From Litsea cubeba (lineage: Eukaryota > Streptophyta > Magnoliopsida > Laurales > Lauraceae): DNA of 64,000 bases. A program made the translations under genes and the position numbers. The notes beneath the pieces are model-generated. The model made no database searches. It saw nothing but the letters and a program-made list of their open reading frames with translations, and was not told where the DNA came from. The stretch lies in the NCBI GenBank assembly GCA_012931725.1, contig CM022944.1:114421642-114485641 (forward strand), given 5' to 3'. Each line of letters begins with the position of its first letter. Position 1 is the first letter of the stretch. This document shows positions 55,060 to 64,000 of the stretch, one piece after another.

Positions 55060-58000
55060 TGTAAGATCCCAGTCCCCACCTATAATATTTTATTATATTT
55101 TAATTAGATATTATTATTATTTTAATTGAATGTATTTTAGTTATTCAAGTGGTTAGGATTAAGTGGGGCACACATTTGATTAAATGCGTAGATTGGTGAG
55201 TTGGGTTAATGGGTAGATGACCTGACCCGTAGTTTTGACCCAATAACTTAAACCCAAAGGAATATTCTTTTTAACCTAATTCCTCTTAAGGAGCACCTCT
55301 TATCCCTCCCCACTAATTTCGGCAACTCCTCCAGGTTCATCTTCCTCTTTCAACTTCCCAAGCCATTCCAGTTTTAGGATCCAGCCATCAGAATCAAGAT
55401 CAGAGGATACCATCATTCTTTGTTCAATTTTCTTATCACAGGTAACCTTCTCCTCAAACCATTAGGAGGAAATCTGTACTCTTAGTTATCTTCTTATTCT
55501 TTCCAATGTTAGGTTTTGAGTAGGAATAACATAGATCTGATCAAGGATTGTGATCGATCGCCCTAGTATTCTCGGATTGGGTATTAGTTAGGATCTGTTG
55601 CGTTTTCTTCAAACCACGAACCTCAGGCAAGTACTTAACCATATTTATGGTGTTCCTCGTTGATTCGTGTGTAGATGCATATAGAAATCCTTTTTATGCC
55701 CTTTCATTTGACGATAATGTTATTGGGGGTTGATTATTCAATTGATTTTCTCATGACTGAGTTACTGTAGCAATATTCGTAGCAATACTCCGGTTTTATG
55801 TTGACCACCGCCCACCTCTGTTTTGATTTCAAAACACCTTTTCTACATCTAAGATCTTGTAAATGGTGTATTGGTGTAAATAGATTGGTTGGAATTGAAC
55901 TCACTGCAAAGTGTGCAGAACCAGGAAACCTTGTCACTGTGTATTGGCTGTGGGACCGGATGGACCCAAATGACGTTTGATCAGGACTGTAGATCTGGTA
56001 GTAGACCCATGGGCGACTCCATTGATGTAGGTCCCATATGGAGTGAACCCCGTTTGGCTGCCATCTTGTGTTTACAATCTGGGAGGCGTGAGTTGATTGA
56101 GAAGGAAACAAACAGTTTGGGCATCAGGCAGTGGTGGGGCCCACTGGATGGTTTGATCATAGATCTGGGCCAACCCTTTTGCCGTGTATGGCCGGGCGAC
56201 CCTGGAGGACGGATCCATCCTAGGTTCTTGATTAGTGGGGCTCACTATCCAGCGACCCTGTTGCTGCAGGCGCAGAGCACCTTGTTTGGAGGGGGTTCTG
56301 TGCGTGAGGTTTGGACCTATACCTGTAGTGGAAACAAAAGAAAAGAATGAAGGAGGGAGAGTGGTGATTACCTGATGACTTGATGACTGGTTGCCTGATG
56401 ACCTGCTATGCATGGAAATAATGGTGAGAGAATGGAGATGACCTAGTGACCTGATGAGTGATGACTTGATGACCGGATATGTATGGAAATAAAGGAGGGG
56501 AAAGAGTGGTGGTGACTTGGCATGATGCAACCCATGTGCCTAAAGTTTGTTAAATTATTTACCTTGTCCCTTATGGGTTTAGAATTAGAAAAAAAGGGCA
56601 CTGGTTGTTTTATAAACTCAAATTAGACCCTTGGGCCTACTTTATAAAGAGTTGAATTTGAAAAATGTAAGTGGTGGAATTCTTAGGTTTTCTAAAATTA
56701 TACATTAAGGTTGTTATTTTCAAATTAATATTTAAATGATATCTTTAATTTTTAATGGGTTAGAATTATATGTTTATACCTTATTAATCGGATCATTGGA
56801 CCTGAGTAAATAACGACTGGGTACGCGGTATCTTACCAACGTGGGGTTTAGTGCCTGGTATGACCTCCGGGAAAATCCTGGTGGATTCGAGCTCAACCCA
56901 TCTTTATTGGAAAGCCCTTAATTGGGTCAATGCATCATTGATTGAGAAGGGATGTATTGACCCTTTATCTATTTAGAGATTCCTGTGGTTGTTGGGTACG
57001 AGACCTTATGTTTGACTTTAGGATTGGCTTATGGTTATTCTTTGACCTTCGGATTTGCATACATGACTGAGATTGATATTGGTTATTATCTGCATACCCT
57101 ACATGGATTGGATATGAACCGTGATGTGGCTTGGCAATCGATTGAGATATGGTAGAGGTTTATTCGAATGCTTTATCGGTATTGATTGTGGATTGTTGTA
57201 CAGCCAGCCCTTCACTTTGACTTAGGATTCTATGTTAAAGCATTAGATATCACTAGGTTTATTCTATTATGATATGCATATATATGTACATTGATTGGGT
57301 CATAATTGAACGACTGCAGTTGTAATTGGACGGCTGATCACCGATGTGTGCGGACACTATAATATCCGAATTGATTGTTTGACCTGTATTCCGGATTATC
57401 GATCGGTTTATGACCGTCGACGTGATTTAGATAGTTAGGGCTGACCACCCAAAGCAGTGGCATTGCTTCTGTGTGACTATTATATTGCTCTATTATATAG
57501 ATTGGATTTAAGTTATACGTTCTTTTCGTCATTGTCACAGTGTTATTCTCTTATGATCTTTACCTTTCATTACTCACATTGATCTTGTGTTTTATTTATA
57601 ATTATGCTTTCGTGCTTGCTGATTACTTTGTTTATTAGTTCATAGGTATCGATCCCTACCCTGTCAAGGAGACGGTGGAAGGTCAAACGTTTCAAGCGTT
57701 TGAATCAGTTGACGAACCCGAGTGGGATGCCAAAGACGGTTTTGGAGCCGTCTGAACCTGCATGAGAGTGAACGTCATCTTAGCCATTTTTTAGATGAAC
57801 TTTCTTTTAATGTTGATATTCTTTTCTTTAGTAATTGTTTAATTTATTCTGCAACTTTAACTATTAATGTTTATTTGATTTTCGTGTTGGATCTTATTTA
57901 TGAATATTGAATATTACCAATTGAATAAGGTTTCCGTTGCATTTAATGAAATTTTATTTGGATTCACCACGGTTTGTGATGTTATGTGGGTCCACTTTTG

Positions 58001-58086
58001 GAAGCTTGTGTTGCATTGAATACAGGAATTTGAATTTAATTTATTTTTTCATGTTTTTTCCTAATTTTTATTTTGGGGACGTGACA
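55060..58086 (+). mobile_element. Solo LTR of 3027 bases, Tekay/Del-like, with intact duplication
   Basis: It starts TGTAAGATCCCAGTCCCC and ends TTTTGGGGACGTGACA, with perfect AATTT duplications at 55055-55059 and 58087-58091. It has no internal repeats and no coding domains, so it is a single LTR. Ends, length and an acidic coding-like stretch near 57700 (SVDEPEWDAKDG) relate it to the antisense copy at 35698-38729. The Tekay/Del label is inferred from LTR length. Confidence 0.8.
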
Positions 58087-58248
58087 AATTTTAATATTTG
58101 TGACCCCACTGATCCATTTAGAGACCTCATGTAAGATTTCTCTGATTCCCGGCAACAGAGGATTATTTAAGACTAAGCTAAGAAAGAGTACATATTTATT
58201 ATTCATCCTGAAATGGAAGACTCTCCATCATGAGTACATCTTCTTCCT

Positions 58249-61200
58249 TCACTCTTCTAATTTCTCCACAGCAATTGACTCTTCTTTACAAGGTCCATAA
58301 GCCCAGCTACAAAGGAGAAAGTAGAGAAAGTTGATAAAAGCCAAGACTACAAGAAGCCAATAATAGTAGTCCAGATGTCCCTTGTTTAAGTTGGTTGCCA
58401 ACCAACCCTCCTTCCCACCGGTGGTACTGATTAGAGTAACCACCTTCACTATGAAGCTTCCAAGCAAGATTCCAAAACCAGTCCCAAGTGAAAAAAGGGC
58501 AATTCCAATGCTTGACATGTTCTTTGGGAGTTCATTGTAATAGAACTCATTCTGGCCAATAAAATGAAAGCCCTCAGTTAAACCATTCAGCAAGATTTGT
58601 GGAATTATCCACATGAATGACATGCTTACAGTCCCGGCATCAACCAACCCTTGTTGAATAGCAGTATAACGGCGAGTGCGCTCAACAACGGCTGCCACAG
58701 CAGGTGACACACATGATAACAATAGTCCAATCCCCAAGCGCTGCTTATTGGTTAACCTTCCCAAATGCCGTACGATAACTCGGTCATAAATGGCCACCCA
58801 TGTTGTCATTGAGTTGACTCCGAACACAGCAATGGATCCTGGCGGGAATTTGAATTTTTTGCCCAAGTGTAGGTCCATGGTTTGCACTTGAAGTATTGCA
58901 AGTGGCTGTTGATACATGATTAAAAACAGTATGATACTAGTAGACCAGATTGGCATCAATCTAAGTAGTGACTTGAGATCCTCCACTTGATCTACCGTGC
59001 ATAAGCTCCAAGGATTTGAAGATGCCCCATCATGTCTTAAGTCGTTTTCCCGATTTCTGATGATGCAAGCTTTGTTTAAGAACCTGTAGTGTTCAATGCA
59101 CATATACAATTAGGTTGTGATAAAAAAAGTATAGAAAATAATGTAGATGATAATGGTGCTGCATGGCCATTGATAGACTATAATGAGAAAATAGCGTATC
59201 TTGTGTTTTTTTAATAACATTAAGATATATGGCTCTAAATTAGAGAGATAGCATATGGTTCATATCGCTTTGGTTACCCACAAGGGCTAGAATCTCCAAC
59301 TCTTGCTTTCTCAGTGGAAGAAATTAGGACATGTTTGTGTAATGTCCACAAAAATGTAACTTCTAAGGTTTTGCGAAACAAAAAGTCTACACAGCCCCGG
59401 TTTTTTGGCCGGGCTGTGTGATCGATCCCAGCGTATCACTTTGCAAATGAGACCCCAGCGTCCAGCTGGGATCGGTCACACAGCCCGGCCAAACAATCCG
59501 GGTTATGTAGAACGGCTCTTTGCGGGAGATTGCTTTACTTTTTGAAAAAGATTTTAAGCAATAAAAGTCAAACTTTTACTTTCCATTTCTGCTGAAAATT
59601 GGCTACACAAATCTACGCTTAATGACCATAACCAATTGTGCTAGTGCAGCTGGACATATTTGATTTTAAGTTCATGTTGAGAGTCTATCCAACCCACTTT
59701 CTCTAGTTGACGAGGATATCCCTCTGGTTTAACCCGACAACACTAATCCCATGGGAGCATGCATGACCCCATAACATTTGTGCACTAGGTAAACTTGGAG
59801 GGTGTCAAACACACGATGTGGGGAGCAAACCTATGCCTTGTTCCAACGAACATCTGTGACAATGAGGACGATGATGGAATTGTTAGTGGGGACAAATTGA
59901 AAATCTAATGCATTTTGTCAGACCCTAACCCTACTCCAACTGACATGGATTGTGCTTATTAGTATGAGATGATTGTAGCTACAGTTATGATATGAAAAGC
60001 ATCTTGATTCTTCGTCAATGAAATAAGATATCTAGAGATACTAATTAGTGTTTAGGTCATAGTTACCTGGCTCGCAATCCGATCAGTTCGCATTAATTAC
60101 TCAATTTGCAATCTGACACTAACCTTATTTAGGGCCTGTTTGTTTACATAGAATATATAGGAAATCATGCCTAAGTAGTTAAAAATGAAGATCAGATATG
60201 AATATCTACAAATGAGCATCAAACAACGTACCAGGCTTCGATACCACTTGTAGGATCTTACACCCCATTGGTACTACTTATCCCAAAATCAATTGGTGAT
60301 AGGAAACGGCACAACAATAGTTTTATGGTGAAGGTGAGGGCTCGATTACAATTATGACTGCTTAGGAGCGAGGATGGACGTTGACCTCAACACAAACCAC
60401 CCCCTAGTAATTTAAATCCTAGAAAAAGTCAAGATCCCATCTACACCAGCACCTTTGATTCTTCACCCTACACTTCATATCCTTACCAGTCACCTCTTTG
60501 GTAATCTTAAAGATGAAGCTTAGTTAATGTTGAATTCCTTTGTATCCCATGCACACAATGGCCCTTATGAGTGTTGGTTGAAGTAGCTTCATTCAGTTCA
60601 TTTTTCTTTTTCTGCTAACCTAATTTATAGAATCTTCTAGGTAAAAGTTAGCCTAATTTGTAGTTAGAGTTCAACAACTTTAATGAGTTATATTCTAATA
60701 TCATGTCTATCAGAACCAGCTCCATATAAATTACAGGAGTCCCACTATGCCGACTCTGAGATGGCAAACTCACTCTTGCAATTAAGGTACTAATTTAATC
60801 ACATAGGTTCCACAAATTTGGAAAAATAAAAATATACAAATTATTTGAAAAAAAAATGATTTTTAGTTCAAACTCTAGTTGTAGGAATCAGAAAATTAAC
60901 CAGGATTAAGGTGAGCCTACCATCCTATAAATATCCTTGATGTATTCCCATTTGGAATCAAACAAATTAAATAGGTGAAATTTACCTAAATATTCTTGTG
61001 GGAGAAAAACTCTCATTTCATTTGGGCTTGGATAATAACTAAGAAGGCTGGCTTGGAGAAGCTTCTTCTCAGTCCGACCTATCAGCCAGGCAGTGTTGGG
61101 CCTAAGCTTCTCTAAGCCCAACCTCTTGAGTTATCGGGCCAAGATTTATGTGCAGATCCAGAATACGTGCTTGAAAATCAGGCGGAGGCACAGCTGATTT

Positions 61201-62780
61201 TCCAAATATGTATAGTTTTTTTTATCACGGAGGATGTCCCGGCCTTTTGGGCCGGACTAGTCTCTACGGGTCCAGGGGGATTTGGGTAAATCCCTTGTGG
61301 CCTGGATCGAGCTCACAGTTCTAAAATACAGCCCAAATCCATCCCCATATTGGTTAGTCCTAGGCTCCTAGCCCATCAGTACCTTTGAACCCGCATGTCC
61401 CAAACTAACCATGCCCTTAAGACCAAATCCAAATATTGATAAAAAAAAATTAAAAATAAAAATTCTAGTCATACCTCAGTTTGTTTGTTGGAGCCACAAG
61501 GTTTGAGCCAATAGATTGGTAATATCCCTCTTCTTTGTTGAGAGGGAAATCAAGATGTCTGTTTTTAAAAGCTGCAACCATCACTTGTGCGAGCCCAGTT
61601 AAAAGGCTTTTCTGAGGCTCCATCTTTATATACAGAGGAGATCCCAGGAAGAATAAAATGGCAGATAAGGCCGTGAGAGCGACAGGTATCCCCAATCCCA
61701 CATTCCACCCATAGTTCTGTTGGATGTAGGCTATCATAGTCATTGCAACCATTGCTGAGATTCCAAAAGCAGCAAAATACCAGTTGAAGAAGCTCTGTAG
61801 GATTTTAGCGTTGTTGGGGTTGTCTCTTTTGTCGAATTGGTCTGCACCAAAGGCTAAGGAACATGGCCTGATACCTGCATTTCCTATGGACATCAGCAAA
61901 AAAGATGAATGTAGCAAGGCCATTTGGGATGTAGTTGGAGATTGACAGGTCTGGTGGGGAGGATTGCAAGCAGCCGGTTTTGCTCCTGGGGTTATGGCTG
62001 TTAACCATAAAAGAGTCGACCCCTGTGAGAGAAACAAGCAATGTGATACATTAAGCATTGCAATTGCTGTGGATCCACCATTGGTGTAACAGGCCCCACA
62101 ATTGATTGAGGATCTAGAAAAATTCACATATTCAAGATTCGAAGCCATTAAAATAAGTTTAGCAAAGATGAGAGCGTTTGAGTTGGATTTGTTTGTAAAC
62201 TGAGGAAAGATAAGTCAGAATTGATTGCATCTCAAAGCATTCCGGGTAGCACCAATAGGTGATCCTAAATTAAGAGAGACTCATTTGAGATGGTTTGGAC
62301 ATGTCCAACTTAGGCCAATAACGGTCAATGCTGAAAATTTTCTTTATCTAGGTTGATGGACCCTAAAAAAAAAGGAAAAAAAAAGTAGGCCAAAGAGGAC
62401 AGGAATTCAAGTAGTAAGGAAAAAAATACAACATATCCGAGAATTTAGTTCAGGGTAGATTGGAATGGTGAAACAATTCATGTAGCCGAACAATCTATAT
62501 ATGGGCATCATAGATGATCGATTATAACATTGATAAAAGTTATAATAATGCAAACTACTTACAATGAGGTTAGCAATTGATCCCCAGACAATGATCTGAA
62601 AGCGGCCCAAGCAAGAGTCCGAGATGAATGCCCCCAGTAGAGGGAGAAAGTTGCCTACAGCATTCCACAAGAAGAGAAAGGTGGTCGCAGGAGCCGTTCC
62701 CATGTGATAATCAGTTCTCAAGTAGACTATCATATTAATTACAAGCCCAAGACTGCCTATAAATTGAAATGCTTCATTTC
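58249..62780 (-). CDS. NRT1/PTR (NPF1-like) transporter, exons 2-4; exon 1 not seen
   Basis: NPF proteins are 12-helix membrane carriers that move nitrate, peptides or hormones with protons. Exons on the minus strand: 62780-62563 (218 bases), 62022-61475 (548) and 59083-58249 (835, stop TGA). All splice sites are GT-AG and phases agree (ATT|GGG; AG|G giving Arg), for about 533 residues. Landmarks: TAPATTFLFLWNAVGNFLPL and LGAFISDSCLGRF (exon 2); LWLTAITPGAKPAAC, FGADQFD, SFFNWYFAAFG and PTNKLRF (exon 3 and its join); WSLCTVDQVEDLKSLLRLMP, NSMTTWVAIYDRVIVR, RLGIGLLLS, PQILLNGLTEGFHFIGQNEF and YWLLVV to LLCSWAYGP (exon 4). The wording is closest to the NPF1 clade. The usual ExxE[K/R] motif reads EAFQF. 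The first exon, normally some 40-60 codons ending in TMPFI, is absent from 62781-64000. Introns 2 and 3 contain an RTE fragment, a TRIM LTR and a hairpin. Confidence 0.85.
59388..59509. repeat. Near-perfect 45-base inverted repeat (hairpin) in NPF intron 3
   Basis: The left arm from 59388 reads TACACAGCCCCGG, TTTTTTGGCCGGGCTGTGTG and ATCGATCCCAGC. The right arm, ending at 59509, is its complement with few changes (reversed: TACATAACCCGG, ATTGTTTGGCCGGGCTGTG, TGACCGATCCCAGC). The loop is about 32 bases. It looks like a small foldback MITE. No target-site duplication was resolved. Confidence 0.8.
60235..60392 (-). mobile_element. TRIM LTR with part of the primer-binding region
   Basis: On the minus strand, TGTTGAGGTCAACGTCC at 60392 runs to GATCCTACA at 60249 (144 bases), followed by AGTGGTATCGAAGCC (60248-60234), a mutated primer-binding site. 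It is closely related to the TRIM at 18674-19023. The internal part and the other LTR are missing. It lies in NPF intron 3. Confidence 0.8.
62225..62445 (+). pseudogene. RTE-type LINE 3' fragment in NPF intron 2
   Basis: Plus-strand frames give AFRVAPIGDPKLRETHLRWF, then GHVQLRPITV, and later KKSRPKRTGIQVV. These are the C-terminal part of the RTE ORF (RETRLRWFGHVQRRP type). It is in the opposite orientation to the NPF gene and interrupted by stops and an A-rich run. Confidence 0.7.
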
Positions 62781-64000
62781 CTAATAAAAGAACAAAAGAA
62801 AACTCATGAATTACTTAGCACTCGGGAAAGAATAAAAAAAAAAACACACACACAAAGGATAAAGTCTTGTTTTTTTTGGAGCAAGGACTTCGATGCAACC
62901 TTGCCTTCTTTGGGTAATTTGGAAGGACTACTATGAAGTGAGAACCTTCATAGTGATAAACATCCGAAATTTTTTTCTTTGTTATTGGTAATATGACTTG
63001 CTACTTAATTACAAACTCAAAGTTGCAAGAGTGTGCACCTTCCAACTTTTGCTATGTCATAGGCAGGAACTTTCAGACTGGCCACCACTTTGTTAAAAGA
63101 AGAATTTTTAGAGGACCATATGTTTTTGATCGGTTTGAGAGGACCACATGTTAAAAAGTAAAGTTTTAAACTAAGTCCACCTGTTTGGAAAATGGGCGTG
63201 CTTTATTGGTTTTTACTCCACCCGTTTAAGGCCTATTAGTGCATTTGACCTGTTGGACTCAGCTCAAACTCATAAAGAAAACAGCTACATATATATATAT
63301 ATATAAAATATTGTGTTTAGTATTAATTTACCTCATTCCATCGAAGGACCCTATGAATTGATAGACACCCTCATTTGGTTAACACTTCCACTTTGTTGTG
63401 TGCATATAGCATGATTAATTCAATTGCAAAAACCAGACAAGGTGACTTGATAAGTCCACAAAATTATAGCTTTCATTCATCATTTTATATGTATTTGTGG
63501 ACTTAATTAGGTTAATTACATAGAATTACACTTAATTTCATGATTTCATGCATCTGAGCATCAAAGTTGGAGTCTTAGTCAAATTTGGTCAAAATCCATT
63601 ACATTGCATGACTTTTGTGAAATTAGGGATTTTCATTTCATTCATCACCCAAAATTAACTTCTAATTTTGACACGATGTGTTATTTTTGGAAAGATGGGT
63701 ATTTTTGATGCATTAAGTAGGCATGTAGGGTCCCATGCATAGTCCATATAGATTCCTCACACTTGATTATTATTAACTTTATTTAATTTTACTTATGTAG
63801 GAGAAATCAAGAGTGGGACCTGCATAAGTGAAACTTGAGAGAGATCAAAGGCGGGACACCCTTCATGGTGGGACCACATATCTTGGCATCTTGGTGGTGT
63901 TGGAAAGCTTGAAAATTCTCAAAGAAGAAAGAAAAAATTCAAATTTAATTTGGAAAGATGGTGTTGACTTGCTAAATTTGGAAACCAAAATAAAAAAGGA
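62781..64000. other. NPF intron 1 or upstream DNA, no exon 1 found
   Basis: Similar to 2638-3235 up to about 63305, where there is a TA microsatellite (about 63284-63304). The rest (63306-64000) is AT-rich. No minus-strand segment encodes the basic, GG-and-TMPF-containing first exon expected of an NPF gene. Confidence 0.6.

Noticed and set aside
59388..59509. miRNA precursor
   Set aside because: The arms are too long and too symmetric and look like MITE termini; no sequence evidence for a defined mature miRNA.
1..64000. A new defence, biosynthetic or signalling gene cluster
   Set aside because: The glycosyltransferase, kinase and transporter pieces are unrelated fragments separated by transposons; apart from the NPF gene none is intact, and nothing links them functionally.

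Overview
This window is nuclear DNA of a flowering plant. The evidence is plant-specific families: UDP-glycosyltransferase PSPG boxes, an NRT1/PTR (NPF) transporter with the family's usual 218-base exon 2, a CIPK-type NAF exon, and plant transposon lineages (Sirevirus-like and Tekay-like LTRs, a Tat-like gag, CACTA TNP2, RTE and L1 LINEs, a TRIM). The species cannot be told from the sequence. There are no rRNA or tRNA genes, CRISPR arrays or bacterial-style operons. Most of the 64 kb is nested and decaying mobile DNA.

Layout. 1-1690: tail of a Mutator-like terminal-inverted-repeat element carrying the 3' end of a UDP-glycosyltransferase. 2385-3235: broken copy of NPF exon 2 plus adjoining intron. 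3674-5600: antisense L1 fragment split by a solo LTR. 6191-9962: recombined Sirevirus-like element (LTR-internal-LTR-internal-LTR). 10985-17309: near-complete L1 with a hAT-type MITE in ORF1; it sits in the 3' tail of an antisense RTE element (17310 to about 19640), which is itself interrupted by a TRIM. About 19660-25370: degenerate CACTA transposon. 25370-31790: mostly featureless. 31796-35646: two more Mutator-like elements, one with a second UDP-glycosyltransferase fragment and one split by a 1.77 kb solo LTR. 35698-38729: 3 kb solo LTR. 38958-40538: 5'-truncated antisense L1. 41011-47987: the youngest element, a Tat-like LTR retrotransposon with intact gag, no pol, a 76-base tandem array and a broken antisense coiled-coil ORF. 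48120-49388: copia RT/RNase H relic. 49640-50377: related antisense solo LTR. 51522-54338: CACTA end, MITE relative and a further Mutator-like element. 54398-54510: CIPK exon relic. 55060-58086: second 3 kb solo LTR. 58249-62780: NPF transporter gene.

The only plausible functional host gene is the NPF transporter on the minus strand. Exons 2-4 are open with canonical splice sites, and its first exon is not in the window. Everything else is mobile DNA or relics, so no pathway or operon links the genes. Target-site duplications give an order of events: RTE, then L1, then MITE inside L1; Mutator-like element, then solo LTR; antisense L1, then solo LTR. The Tat-like element is recent, since its LTRs differ by about two substitutions and one 62-base indel. 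I found no clearly new biological system. The best leads are the glycosyltransferase-carrying Mutator-like elements with clustered GACGTC palindromes, the antisense spliced ORF of the Tat-like element, and the altered ExxE[K/R] site shared by both NPF copies.
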